The notes beneath the pieces are model-generated. The model saw nothing but the letters and a program-made list of their open reading frames with translations, was not told the DNA's origin and made no database searches. The position numbers and the translations under genes were made by a program. A stretch of 64,000 nt of DNA from JAFECT01 sp035551675 (GTDB lineage Bacteria; Pseudomonadota; Alphaproteobacteria; Caulobacterales; Caulobacteraceae). Every line of letters begins with the position of its first letter. Positions within the stretch are counted from its first letter, which is position 1. The stretch spans positions 15,651-79,650 of the forward strand of contig DASZMV010000082.1 in NCBI GenBank assembly GCA_035551675.1. Reading direction: 5' to 3'. This document shows, piece by piece, positions 30,031-38,175 of this stretch.

Positions 30031-30234
30031 ATGCACTTCATCGACGTCCTGATCGTCATCGCCCTGGCCGTCGTGGTCGCGACCCTCTGCATGGGCTTCT
30101 ATTCGCTCTACCGGGGCGGCGACTACGCGCTGAAGAACTCCAACAAGTTCATGCGCTACCGGGTCATGGCCCAGGCGGCGGCCATCGTGCTCCTGGCGAT
30201 CGGTCTCCTGATCAAGGCCAAGGGCTCGGGCTGA
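30031..30234 (+). CDS. HIG1-like twin-transmembrane protein
   Basis: A 67-residue membrane protein with two hydrophobic helices (FIDVLIVIALAVVVATLCMG and AQAAAIVLLAIGLLIKA) joined by a basic loop YRGGDYALKNSNKFMRYRV. The loop-plus-helix pattern, ending in the RxRVxxQ-type turn, matches bacterial HIG1-domain proteins, which associate with cytochrome oxidase in relatives. It ends 7 bp before the cobalamin adenosyltransferase gene, a pairing seen widely in alphaproteobacteria. Confidence 0.85.
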   Translation: MHFIDVLIVIALAVVVATLCMGFYSLYRGGDYALKNSNKFMRYRVMAQAAAIVLLAIGLLIKAKGSG

Positions 30235-30241
30235 GGCGCGC

Positions 30242-30820
30242 TTGGTCACCCTGAACAAGATCTACACGCGGACCGGCGATGGCGGGAAAACCCGCCTGGC
30301 CACCGGCGAACCCCTGCCCAAGGACGATCCGCGGGTGTGCGCCTACGGGACCGTGGACGAGACCAACGCGTGCCTGGGCCTGGCGCGACTCCACACCCAA
30401 GGCGATCCGCACCTGGATAGGATTCTGGAGCGGATTCAGAACGACCTGTTCGACCTGGGGGCCGACCTCGCCACCCCCGAGCGCGACAAGCCCCTGCCCT
30501 TCGAGCCCCTGCGGATCACCGCCCCCCAGGTCGAACGGCTGGAGCGCGAGATCGACGATCTGAACGCCGATCTTTCACCGCTGAACTCCTTCGTCCTGCC
30601 GGCCGGGACGGCGCTTTCGGCCCATCTGCACCTGGCGCGGACCGTCTGCCGCCGGGCCGAGCGAGAAGCGGTGACCCTGGCCGCGCTCCCCCACGAGACG
30701 GTGAGCCCCGAGGCGGTCAAATACCTGAACCGACTGTCCGACCTCCTGTTCGTCGCGGCCCGGCGCGCCAACGACCGGGGCAAGGCCGACGTCCTCTGGA
30801 AGCCCGGGGCCACCCGCTAG
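30242..30820 (+). CDS. Cob(I)yrinic acid a,c-diamide adenosyltransferase, PduO type
   Basis: Adds the adenosyl group to cob(I)alamin. The 192-residue protein opens with the ATP-binding hallmark IYTRTGDGGKTRLATGE and carries YGTVDETNACLGLAR, FVLPAGTALSAHLHLARTVCRRAER and VKYLNRLSDLLFVAARRAN, all typical of PduO/ATR. The start is a TTG at 30242. The HIG1-like gene sits just upstream and etfBA lies downstream, separated by a tandem repeat and a promoter. Confidence 0.95.
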   Translation: MVTLNKIYTRTGDGGKTRLATGEPLPKDDPRVCAYGTVDETNACLGLARLHTQGDPHLDRILERIQNDLFDLGADLATPERDKPLPFEPLRITAPQVERLEREIDDLNADLSPLNSFVLPAGTALSAHLHLARTVCRRAEREAVTLAALPHETVSPEAVKYLNRLSDLLFVAARRANDRGKADVLWKPGATR

Positions 30821-30821
30821 G

Positions 30822-30890
30822 CCATCTTTCGTCAGAAAGAGGCCGGCAAGGATTTCCATCTTTCGTCAGAAAGAGGCCAAGCAAGGATTT
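30822..30890. repeat. Tandem direct repeat, two copies of a 34-35-bp unit
   Basis: Two copies start at 30822 and 30856. The unit begins CCATCTTTCGTCAGAAAGAG and continues GCC(G/A)GCAAGGATTT; copy two has one extra base. Each copy includes a small hairpin CTTTC-GTCA-GAAAG. The repeat begins one base after the adenosyltransferase stop and may act in transcript termination or 3' processing; that is inference. Confidence 0.85.
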
Positions 30891-30904
30891 CCGGCAAAGG
30901 CTTA

Positions 30905-30949
30905 CTGCATTGCAGCACGTTGACAGGGTCGGGGCCCGGTGCTGTTAAA
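30905..30949 (+). promoter_or_regulatory. etfBA promoter with overlapping TGC palindrome
   Basis: The perfect 11-bp palindrome CTGC-ATT-GCAG (30905-30915) stands 4 bp before a -35-like TTGACA (30920-30925). GCTGTTAAAC (30941-30950) is the -10-like part of the Caulobacter-type housekeeping consensus. The palindrome fits the CTGC-N3/4-GCAG form reported for PhaR operators in other alphaproteobacteria. Its position would allow repression. Confidence 0.5.
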
Positions 30950-31005
30950 CCCCCTCCCGCGGCGGGGCTTTCCCGCCTCGTCCTCCCAAGGTGCGAAACC
31001 AGCCA

Positions 31006-31752
31006 ATGAAGGTCCTCGTCCCGGTAAAACGGGTGGTCGACGCCAACGTAAAGGTCCGCGTAAAGGCGGATCAGACCGGCGTCGACCTCGCCAACGTCAA
31101 GATGTCCATGAACCCCTTCGACGAGATCGCGGTCGAGGAAGCGGTGCGCCTGAAGGAGAAGGGTGCGGTTGAAGAGATCGTGGTGGTCTCCATCGGCGTG
31201 CAGCAGGCGCAGGAGACGCTCCGCACCGCGCTCGCCATGGGCGCCGACCGCGGCATCCTCATCACCAGCGACGTCGACGTCGAACCGCTCGCGGTCGCCA
31301 AGCTCTTGAAGGCGGTGGTCGAGCAGGAGCAGCCGGGTCTGGTGCTGATGGGCAAGCAGGCGATCGACGGCGACAACAACGCCGCGGGTCAGATGCTGGC
31401 GGGCCTGTTGGACTGGCCGCAGGCGACCTTCGCCTCGAAGCTCGAACTGAAGGGCCAGACCGCGGACGTCACGCGTGAAGTCGACGGCGGTCTGATGACG
31501 ATCAATGTGGATCTGCCCGCGGTGGTCACCACCGACCTGCGCCTCAACGAGCCGCGCTACGCCTCGCTGCCGAACATCATGAAGGCGAAGAAGAAGCCGA
31601 TCGACATGAAGACTCCCGCCGACTACGGCGTCGATGTCGCGCCGAAGCTGAAGGTCGTGAAGGTCACCGAACCGCCCAAGCGCCAGGCTGGGGTGAAGGT
31701 CGCCGACGCCGCCGATCTCGTGGCCAAACTCAAGTCCGCGGGGGTGATCTGA
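31006..31752 (+). CDS. etfB: Electron transfer flavoprotein, beta subunit
   Basis: AMP-binding small subunit of ETF, the acceptor of electrons from acyl-CoA and other flavin dehydrogenases, passing them to ETF-ubiquinone oxidoreductase. From ATG 31006 (MKVLVPVKRV, the usual EtfB start) it has 248 residues. Family segments are MNPFDEIAVEEAVRLKE, DGDNNAAGQMLAGLLDWPQA and LRLNEPRYASLPNIMKAKKK. A GTG at 30991 would add five residues. It overlaps etfA by one base, forming a two-gene operon. Confidence 0.97.
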   Translation: MKVLVPVKRVVDANVKVRVKADQTGVDLANVKMSMNPFDEIAVEEAVRLKEKGAVEEIVVVSIGVQQAQETLRTALAMGADRGILITSDVDVEPLAVAKLLKAVVEQEQPGLVLMGKQAIDGDNNAAGQMLAGLLDWPQATFASKLELKGQTADVTREVDGGLMTINVDLPAVVTTDLRLNEPRYASLPNIMKAKKKPIDMKTPADYGVDVAPKLKVVKVTEPPKRQAGVKVADAADLVAKLKSAGVI

Positions 31753-32696
31753 TGGCTGTTCTGGTTCTCGCCGATCACGATAACGCAACTCTGCGCGACA
31801 CCACGTCGAAGACCGTCAACGCCGCCAGGGCGCTGTCGTCCGACGTCGATGTCCTAGTGCTGGGCCAAGGCTGCGACGCGGTGGGCGAAGCTGCGTCGGA
31901 AATCGCCGGCGTGCGCAAGGTGCTGGTGCAACAGGGCGACGACCTCGGCAAGATGATCGCCGAAGCGGTCGAGCTCGCGGTCCTGCCGCTGATGGCCAAC
32001 TACGACGCGCTGCTGGTTCCCTCGACCACGAGCGGCAAGGATTGCGCGCCGCGCATCGCGGCCAAGCTCGAGGCCAACCAGATCACCGACGTGATCGAGA
32101 TCGTGGACGGCTCGACCTTCGTGCGTCCGATCTACGCCGGCAACGCGCTGGAGACGGTGTCCTGCTCCGACGCGAAAAAGGTCATGACCGTACGCGCCAC
32201 CGCGTTCAAGGCGGCGGACGGCGGCGGCTCGGCGGCTGTGGAAAACCTGGCGGCGGGCCCCAAGGCGCCCAAGACCCGGTTCGTCTCCGAACAGATGGTC
32301 AAGTCGGACCGGCCCGAACTGCAGGCCGCTAAGATCGTCGTCTCCGGCGGTCGCGCGCTCGGCTCGGCGGAGGAGTTCCACAAGGTGCTCGACCCGCTGG
32401 CCGACAAGCTGGGCGCCGCGGTCGGCGCCAGCCGTGCGGCGGTGGACGCGGGTTACGCCCCCAACGACTACCAGGTCGGCCAGACCGGCAAGGTGGTGGC
32501 CCCGGACCTCTACATCGCCATCGGCATCTCGGGCGCGATCCAGCATCTGGCCGGGATGAAGGACTCCAAGATCATCGTCGCCATCAACAAGGACGGCGAC
32601 GCCCCGATCTTCCAGGTCGCCGACTACGGCTGGGTGACCGACTATAAGACCGCGATCCCGGCGCTGATGGAGGAACTGACCAAGATCGGCAAATAG
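31752..32696 (+). CDS. etfA: Electron transfer flavoprotein, alpha subunit
   Basis: FAD-binding large subunit of ETF, 314 residues. The N-terminal domain begins MAVLVLADHDNATLRDTTSK; the C-terminal FAD domain contains the typical VVSGGRALGSAEEF, VGQTGKVVAPDLYIAIGISG and GDAPIFQVADYGWVTD. It is translated directly behind etfB. The next gene, a 3-hydroxyacyl-CoA dehydrogenase, belongs to the same area of metabolism but has its own upstream region of 138 bp. Confidence 0.97.
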   Translation: MAVLVLADHDNATLRDTTSKTVNAARALSSDVDVLVLGQGCDAVGEAASEIAGVRKVLVQQGDDLGKMIAEAVELAVLPLMANYDALLVPSTTSGKDCAPRIAAKLEANQITDVIEIVDGSTFVRPIYAGNALETVSCSDAKKVMTVRATAFKAADGGGSAAVENLAAGPKAPKTRFVSEQMVKSDRPELQAAKIVVSGGRALGSAEEFHKVLDPLADKLGAAVGASRAAVDAGYAPNDYQVGQTGKVVAPDLYIAIGISGAIQHLAGMKDSKIIVAINKDGDAPIFQVADYGWVTDYKTAIPALMEELTKIGK

Positions 32697-32763
32697 CGGC
32701 CTGCGAAGCGTTGCCGCATAGCCTCACTTCGGCTTGCGGCGGCCCTCCCCCGGCGCGAGTATG

Positions 32764-32774
32764 TTGCATCGCAA
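32764..32774. promoter_or_regulatory. TGC palindrome upstream of the 3-hydroxyacyl-CoA dehydrogenase gene
   Basis: Perfect 11-bp palindrome TTGC-ATC-GCAA, about 60 bp before the predicted ATG. It has the same TGC-N3-GCA architecture as the palindrome in front of etfB, suggesting one regulator for both units. Confidence 0.4.
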
Positions 32775-32834
32775 TAGGCTCCGTTCCCGGAGCTGTGCTA
32801 AGGGTTTGCCTCAGTCTTTCAGGGCTTGGTCTTC

Positions 32835-33713
32835 ATGGCGGAAATCAAGATCGTCGGCATCGTCGGCGCCGGACAGATGGGGGCGGGGATCGCCCACGTC
32901 TGCGCGCTCGCCGGCTACGACGTGCTTCTGAACGACGTCAACGTTGATCACATCGAGCACGGCCTCGACGCGGCGCGGAAGAGCCTCGCGCGTCAGGTTT
33001 CCAAGGGCATCATCGATCAGGCGGCGATGGACGCCGCGGTGGCGCGCATCAGGCCGGCCGCGACCTACGCGGACCTCGGCAACGCCGACCTGGTGATCGA
33101 GGCGGCGACCGAGGACGAGAGCGTCAAGAAAGCGATCTTCGCCGACCTGCATCCGAGCCTGAAGCCGTCGGCGCTGCTGGCGTCCAACACCTCGTCGATT
33201 TCGATTACGCGTCTCGCCTCGGCCACCGACCGGCCGGGCAAGTTCATCGGGCTTCACTTCATGAACCCGGTGCCGGTGATGAAGCTGGTGGAGATCATCC
33301 GCGGCATCGCCACCGACACGGACACCTACGAGACCGCGGTCAACTTCGCCCGCTCGCTCGGCAAGATCACCGCCAATGCCGAGGATTTCCCCGCCTTCAT
33401 CGTCAACCGCATCCTGGTTCCGATGATCAACGAGGCGATCTACACCTTGTACGAAGGCGTCGGCACGGTCGAAGCCATCGACACGGCGATGAAGCTGGGC
33501 GCCAACCATCCGATGGGCCCGCTCGAACTCGGCGACTTCATCGGTCTCGACACGGTCCTGGCGATCATGAACGTCCTCTACGAGGGTCTGTCGGATTCGA
33601 AGTACCGGCCCTGTCCGCTCCTGGTGAAATACGTCGAGGCCGGCTGGCTCGGGCGAAAGAGCGGGCGCGGGTTCTACGACTACAGCGGCGAAAAGCCGGT
33701 GCCCACGCGGTGA
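32835..33713 (+). CDS. 3-hydroxybutyryl-CoA dehydrogenase
   Basis: NAD(P)-dependent dehydrogenase of 292 residues acting on 3-hydroxyacyl-CoA in fatty-acid, butyrate or polyhydroxybutyrate metabolism. It has the Rossmann motif VGAGQMGAGIAHVCA, the catalytic-region segment FIGLHFMNPVPVMKLVEII and the C-terminal GRKSGRGFYDYSG. Single-domain length places it in the Hbd/PaaH group rather than the multifunctional FadB/J group. It follows etfBA, which would accept electrons from the linked acyl-CoA dehydrogenase step. Confidence 0.93.
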   Translation: MAEIKIVGIVGAGQMGAGIAHVCALAGYDVLLNDVNVDHIEHGLDAARKSLARQVSKGIIDQAAMDAAVARIRPAATYADLGNADLVIEAATEDESVKKAIFADLHPSLKPSALLASNTSSISITRLASATDRPGKFIGLHFMNPVPVMKLVEIIRGIATDTDTYETAVNFARSLGKITANAEDFPAFIVNRILVPMINEAIYTLYEGVGTVEAIDTAMKLGANHPMGPLELGDFIGLDTVLAIMNVLYEGLSDSKYRPCPLLVKYVEAGWLGRKSGRGFYDYSGEKPVPTR

Positions 33714-33735
33714 CGTTGCACAGGATGATCGGCGC

Positions 33736-34395
33736 ATGATCAAGGCCTGGGCCACCGGCAAGGTCGACTGGCGCGGACCCGCTTCGCTGTGGGTCGCGCT
33801 GGCTTGGCTGCTGGCGGTGCTCTGGCCGCCGCTGCCGCTGACGCTGATCTTCTGGCCTTCGAACAACACCGGCCTGATGACCATCAAGGACCCGCGCGCC
33901 GTCGCCCTGATCCTGGGCGCGGTCAGTGTGACCGTCACCCTGATGATGATCGACCGCGAGCGGAAGCGGGACGGGACGCCGCGCACGCGGCTCGGCGTGC
34001 TGATGCGCTTCATCGGCTACGGCTTCGTGTTCACCGTCATCGCGGTCGCCGCACTCGCCATCGTGCTGGCCCTCATGGAAGCCTTCTCGTATGGCGACCT
34101 GTTCCGCCGCATGGGCGAGGCCAAGGCCACCATGTGGGTCGCGCTGGTGATGATGCCGCTGATCCTGCTTGCAGGCGTCAGCTACACGGTCTGGTCCGGC
34201 GTGGTGACGAGCCTGATCGCGTTCGGACCCAGGCCCGCCAGCGTGCGGCCGCGCCACTTCCTGATGGAGCAGCCCGAGATCGCGGCGTCGCCCGTCGTGA
34301 CCTACAGCGCAAGGCCGGTCGAACCGGAGCCCGCGCCGCCGCCGCCGCATCCGGAAACCGATGTCGAGGCGGCGCTGCGGCCTGAAATCGACTAG
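33736..34395 (+). CDS. Hypothetical four-helix membrane protein
   Basis: I do not recognise a named family. The 219-residue protein has four hydrophobic segments (WVALAWLLAVLWPPLPLTLIF, AVALILGAVSVTVTLMM, GYGFVFTVIAVAALAIVLAL and WVALVMMPLILLAGVSYTV) separated by basic loops, and a Pro/Glu-rich cytoplasmic tail. AGGA precedes the ATG. It lies 22 bp behind the 3-hydroxybutyryl-CoA dehydrogenase gene. Its stop codon is the first three bases of a dispersed repeat, so the natural C-terminus may have been set by insertion of that element. Confidence 0.75.
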   Translation: MIKAWATGKVDWRGPASLWVALAWLLAVLWPPLPLTLIFWPSNNTGLMTIKDPRAVALILGAVSVTVTLMMIDRERKRDGTPRTRLGVLMRFIGYGFVFTVIAVAALAIVLALMEAFSYGDLFRRMGEAKATMWVALVMMPLILLAGVSYTVWSGVVTSLIAFGPRPASVRPRHFLMEQPEIAASPVVTYSARPVEPEPAPPPPHPETDVEAALRPEID

Positions 34396-34496
34396 AGCGC
34401 CGTTCGCTCTGATTGAATCAGACCGGCGCTCTAGATTGTTGCTTTGTGGCGGTTTCTGACGGCGAACCGGTTTCCACTTCGCCGGAAACCGCTCTA
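34393..34496. repeat. 104-bp dispersed repeat with terminal TAGAGCG/CGCTCTA inverted ends
   Basis: The element begins TAGAGCGCCG and ends CGCTCTA. It folds into two hairpins: the first about 34393-34433 (TAGAGCGCCG paired with CGGCGCTCTA, inner CTGATT/AATCAG), the second about 34450-34493 (GCGGTTTC/GAAACCGC, inner GGCGAA/TTCGCC). Related elements with a GAACCGGTTTCCACTTCGC-like segment are common between genes in alphaproteobacteria. It supplies the stop codons of both converging genes and is probably a bidirectional terminator. Confidence 0.85.
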
Positions 34497-35138
34497 GCGT
34501 TCTTTCAACAGCGCGTCGAAGAACGCGTCGGCGTCCGGGGAATCCCACGCCGACGGACCGATCAGGCGCGCCACTTCGCGGCCCTGACGATCGTAGATCA
34601 CCGTCGCCGGCAGGATGCGCACGCCCATGCTGAACGGCAGGGCAAGCACGCTCGGATCGTGGAACAACGAGAGCGGATCGTGCACGCCGATGAAACTCTT
34701 CGCGTCGTCGATGGCGTTGTCGCGATCCTCGCTCAGCGGCACCACCACCACGTCGTTCGGATAGCGGCGCTGCAGAGCGGCGAGAGTCGGCATTTCGGTG
34801 CGGCAGGGCGCGCACCAAGTCGCCCAGAAGTTCACCACCACCACCTTGCCGCGGAACGTGGCCAGGGAGACCGGCTTGCCGTCCGCGTCGTTGAAGGCGA
34901 TGGCGCCCGCGGCCTTGGGGTGGGCCCAGGTATTCAGCTTGGCCAGGGAGCCCTTCGCGTAGCGGCCCAGCGGCCCGGCGTGCTCGATGCCGGGGACGGC
35001 CGCCTCCTGACTGGTGTTGTGGGTCCTAACGTATAAAACCCCAAGCACGGCGGCGATCACCACGGCCAGAACGACGGCGCCGAGGATGATTTTCCCCCGC
35101 CGATCGCTCTTCTCCGCCGTGTCCGAGACTTCGCTCAT
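34494..35138 (-). CDS. TlpA-family thiol-disulfide oxidoreductase
   Basis: Membrane-anchored periplasmic thioredoxin-like protein of 214 residues. A single signal-anchor helix (KIILGAVVLAVVIAAVLGVL, about residues 16-35) is followed by a TlpA domain with the redox site FWATWCAPCRTEMP and cis-Pro segment ILPATVIYDRQG. Such proteins reduce disulfides in cytochrome c or cytochrome oxidase maturation. The ATG lies 70 bp from the divergent argH start. Its stop codon lies inside the dispersed repeat. Confidence 0.93.
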   Translation of the reverse strand: MSEVSDTAEKSDRRGKIILGAVVLAVVIAAVLGVLYVRTHNTSQEAAVPGIEHAGPLGRYAKGSLAKLNTWAHPKAAGAIAFNDADGKPVSLATFRGKVVVVNFWATWCAPCRTEMPTLAALQRRYPNDVVVVPLSEDRDNAIDDAKSFIGVHDPLSLFHDPSVLALPFSMGVRILPATVIYDRQGREVARLIGPSAWDSPDADAFFDALLKER

Positions 35139-35208
35139 GAACGACCGCTCCGACCTCTCTCCCGATCCCGAGCCAAACCCAGCGGGACATTCCCAGGAGG
35201 GTCAGGCC

Positions 35209-36576
35209 ATGTGGGGCGGCCGCTTCTCCACCGAACCGGCCGAACTGATGAAGGCGATCAACGTCTCCATCGACGTGGACCGCCGCCTGTGGGCGCAGGA
35301 CCTCGCCGGATCGCGAGCCCATGCGGCCATGCTGGCTGCGCGACAAATCATATCAAGCGAGGACGAAGGTCAAATCCAACATGGGTTAGAACGCGTCGAA
35401 GCCGAGATTTTGTCAGGGAAATTCCCCTTCCGGGCGGACCTGGAAGACATCCACATGAACGTGGAGGCCCGACTGAAGGCGCTGATCGGCGAGCCGGCCG
35501 ACCGGCTGCACACCGCCCGGTCGCGCAACGACCAGGTGGCCACCGACTTCCGCCTCTGGGTCCGGGACGCCTGCGACGGGGCCCGGGCCGCGATTGAGGC
35601 GCTGCAAAGGGCGCTCCTGGCCAAGGCCGAGGCCGAGGCCGACACCCTGATGCCTGGTTTCACCCATCTGCAGATCGCCCAGCCGGTGACCTTCGGGCAC
35701 CATCTGATGGCCTATGTGGAGATGCTGGGTCGCGACGCGGACCGCTTCGCCGACGCCCGCAGGCGGATGAACGAGAGCCCCCTGGGCTCGGCTGCCCTCG
35801 CCGGATCCCCCTTCCCCATCGACCGCGAGATGACCGCCAGGGCGCTCGGATTCGACCGGCCGATGGCCAATTCCATGGACGGGGTCTCGGCGCGGGATTT
35901 CGCGCTGGAGGCCTTGTCGGCGGCCGCGATCTGCGCCGGGCACCTGTCGCGACTGGCGGAAGAAATCGTGCTCTGGACCTCGCCCGCCTTCGGCTTCGTC
36001 AGCCTGTCGGACGCCTTCACCACCGGCTCCTCGATCATGCCGCAGAAGCGCAATCCCGACGCGGCCGAGCTTGTCCGCGCCAAGAGCGGCCGGATCATGG
36101 GGGCGCTGACCACGTTATCGATGGTGATGAAAGGTCTGCCCCTCGCCTATTCAAAGGACATGCAGGAGGACAAGGCGCCGGTCTTCGAGGCCTTCGACGC
36201 GCTGGACCTCTCGCTGAAGGCCATGGCCGGCATGGCAGCCGACCTGACGCCCAATCGCGATCGCATGGCCGAGCTGGCCGGCGCGGGCTTCTCCACCGCC
36301 ACCGATCTGGCCGACTGGTTGGTGCGGGCATTGGGCATGCCCTTCCGTGAGGCGCACCACGTCACCGGCGCCGCAGTGAAGCGGGCCGAAATCCTGGGTG
36401 TGGGTCTCGAGCAACTTCCGCTCGCCGAACTGCAGAAGCTTGAACCGCGTGTCACGGAAGCGATCTATAGTGTGCTTTCGCCCGCGGCCTCCTGCGCCAG
36501 CCGGACGAGCTACGGGGGGACCGCGCCCTCCCAGGTCCGACTTCAGATCGCGCGTTGGAAGGAGCGTCTGCCATGA
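35209..36576 (+). CDS. argH: Argininosuccinate lyase
   Basis: Last enzyme of arginine synthesis, splitting argininosuccinate into arginine and fumarate. The start at 35209 (MWGGRFS) is chosen because AGGAGG stands eight bases upstream and the product is then 455 residues, the usual size. Earlier in-frame ATGs would overlap the divergent tlpA-like gene. The family signature GSSIMPQKRNPDAAEL and substrate segments TARSRNDQVATDFRLW and PGFTHLQIAQPVTFGHH are present. The LptM-like gene overlaps its stop by 4 bp and lysA follows. Confidence 0.97.
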   Translation: MWGGRFSTEPAELMKAINVSIDVDRRLWAQDLAGSRAHAAMLAARQIISSEDEGQIQHGLERVEAEILSGKFPFRADLEDIHMNVEARLKALIGEPADRLHTARSRNDQVATDFRLWVRDACDGARAAIEALQRALLAKAEAEADTLMPGFTHLQIAQPVTFGHHLMAYVEMLGRDADRFADARRRMNESPLGSAALAGSPFPIDREMTARALGFDRPMANSMDGVSARDFALEALSAAAICAGHLSRLAEEIVLWTSPAFGFVSLSDAFTTGSSIMPQKRNPDAAELVRAKSGRIMGALTTLSMVMKGLPLAYSKDMQEDKAPVFEAFDALDLSLKAMAGMAADLTPNRDRMAELAGAGFSTATDLADWLVRALGMPFREAHHVTGAAVKRAEILGVGLEQLPLAELQKLEPRVTEAIYSVLSPAASCASRTSYGGTAPSQVRLQIARWKERLP

Positions 36577-36878
36577 CCCCCCGCCTCAACACCCGCTTCG
36601 TCCTGATCGTCGCGCTGGTCGCCGCCACCGGTCTCGGCGTTTCCGCCTGCGGCAAGCGCGGCACGCTGGATCGTCCGCCGCCCATGTGGGGTCATCACAA
36701 GGACAAGACCGGCGCCGACGCCGGCGCGCAGCGCACCACGCCGGAACGCAAGGGCGATCCAACCGCCCTGTCGCCGGACGCGAACAACCGCACCATCGCC
36801 CAGGACCCGATGGACGGCGTGCCGCAGGGCCCCACCTCCGGCCCGGGCAATCCGAGCAACCTCGTTCCGCACAACTGA
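36573..36878 (+). CDS. LptM-like small lipoprotein
   Basis: Lipoprotein precursor of 101 residues whose ATG overlaps the argH stop (ATGA), with GGAAGGAG upstream. The signal ends in a lipobox VSAC, followed by GKRGTLDRPP, close to the CGxKGxLxxPP core of LptM (YifL), which helps the LPS translocon LptD mature. The rest is disordered and polar, longer than in enterics. The place between argH and lysA is the usual lptM location in alphaproteobacteria. Confidence 0.85.
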   Translation: MTPRLNTRFVLIVALVAATGLGVSACGKRGTLDRPPPMWGHHKDKTGADAGAQRTTPERKGDPTALSPDANNRTIAQDPMDGVPQGPTSGPGNPSNLVPHN

Positions 36879-36893
36879 GGCGGCGAGTTTCGA

Positions 36894-38174
36894 GTGAATC
36901 ACTTCGAGGTTCGCGACGGCGAACTCTGCTGCGAAGACGTGAAGCTGTCCGACATCGCGCGCGAGGTCGGAACGCCGGTCTATGTCTATTCGACCGCGAC
37001 TCTGGAGCGGCATCTCAGCGTGTTTCGCGAGGCGCTCGCGGATGAGGCGACGGCGCTCGGCGCGCCGTTGGTCGCCTATGCGGTGAAGGCCAACGCCAAC
37101 CTGGCGGTGCTGTCCACGCTGGCGCGGCAGGGCGCGGGCGCCGATACGGTGTCCGAGGGCGAGATCCGCAAGGCCATGGCCGCCGGAATCCCTGCCGACC
37201 GCATCGTCTTCTCCGGCGTCGGCAAGCTCGAACGTGAGATCGCCTTCGCCCTGGAAGTCGGCGTTTTTCAGATCAACGTCGAGGCTGCGCCCGAACTCGA
37301 TCGGATCGAAGCCATCGCTGCGGCGCGCGGTTTTTGCGCGCCGGTCGCCTTCCGCGTGAACCCGGGCGTCGGCGCGGGGGGCCACGCCAAGATCACCACC
37401 GGAGGGATCACCGACAAGTTCGGCGTGACGGCAGACGAAGCGCTGGACCTCTACGCGCGCGCCGCCAATTCGCGTCACCTTAAAGCGCGCGGCCTCGCCT
37501 GCCACATCGGCAGCCAGATCACCGACCTGGACGCGCCGCGCGCGGCCTTCACCGTGATGAAGTCCCTGGTCGAGCGCTTGCGCGCCGACGGCTTCGAGGT
37601 ATCGACTCTCGATCTCGGCGGCGGCCTGGGCGTTCCCTATTTCAACCAGTCCGAGCCGCCGTCGCCGCAAGCCTTTGCCCGCGCCGCGGCCGAGACCGCC
37701 GGCCGCCTGGACCTGCAGTACATCTTCGAGCCGGGGCGGATGATCGTGGCCAACGCGGGCGTTCTCGTCTCGCGCGTGGTCCATGTGCACAAGCGTCCTG
37801 ATCAGGGGCGGCGCTTCCTGGTGCTCGATGCGGCGATGAACGACCTGATGCGGCCGGCGCTCTACGACGCCTTCCATGATATCCGGCCCGTCCGCCCGCG
37901 CGCCGACGCGCGACGCCTGAACTACGACGTGGTGGGGCCTGTGTGCGAGACCGGCGACACCTTCACCCGCGATCGCGAACTGCCTGAACTCGCCACCGGC
38001 GATCTCGTCGCCTTCATGTCGGCGGGGGCTTACGGCGCGGTGATGGCGAGCGAGTACAATTCACGACCGCTCGCGCCGGAGGTGTTGGTTCGCGACAGCC
38101 AGTGGCACGTCGTGCGACCCAGGCCCGGCTATCCCGAAATGTTCGAGCGGGAATCCCAGGCGCCCTGGTTGTGA
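36894..38174 (+). CDS. lysA: Diaminopimelate decarboxylase
   Basis: PLP enzyme for the last step of lysine synthesis, converting meso-diaminopimelate to lysine. The 426-residue protein starts with GTG at 36894. It has the PLP-binding lysine in YAVKANANLAVL, the glycine loop LDLGGGLGVPY, the substrate-binding EPGRMIVANAGVLV, and VGPVCETGDTFTRDREL with the active-site cysteine of the partner subunit. It starts 15 bp after the LptM-like gene and ends 1 bp before the truncated TIGR02302 gene. Confidence 0.97.
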   Translation: MNHFEVRDGELCCEDVKLSDIAREVGTPVYVYSTATLERHLSVFREALADEATALGAPLVAYAVKANANLAVLSTLARQGAGADTVSEGEIRKAMAAGIPADRIVFSGVGKLEREIAFALEVGVFQINVEAAPELDRIEAIAAARGFCAPVAFRVNPGVGAGGHAKITTGGITDKFGVTADEALDLYARAANSRHLKARGLACHIGSQITDLDAPRAAFTVMKSLVERLRADGFEVSTLDLGGGLGVPYFNQSEPPSPQAFARAAAETAGRLDLQYIFEPGRMIVANAGVLVSRVVHVHKRPDQGRRFLVLDAAMNDLMRPALYDAFHDIRPVRPRADARRLNYDVVGPVCETGDTFTRDRELPELATGDLVAFMSAGAYGAVMASEYNSRPLAPEVLVRDSQWHVVRPRPGYPEMFERESQAPWL

Positions 38175-38175
38175 C

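Noticed and set aside
30822..30890. CRISPR array
   Set aside because: Only two directly adjacent copies without spacers; this is a plain tandem repeat.
35014..35208. Upstream extension of argH
   Set aside because: It would overlap the divergent tlpA-like gene; AGGAGG stands eight bases before the ATG at 35209 and gives the normal protein length.
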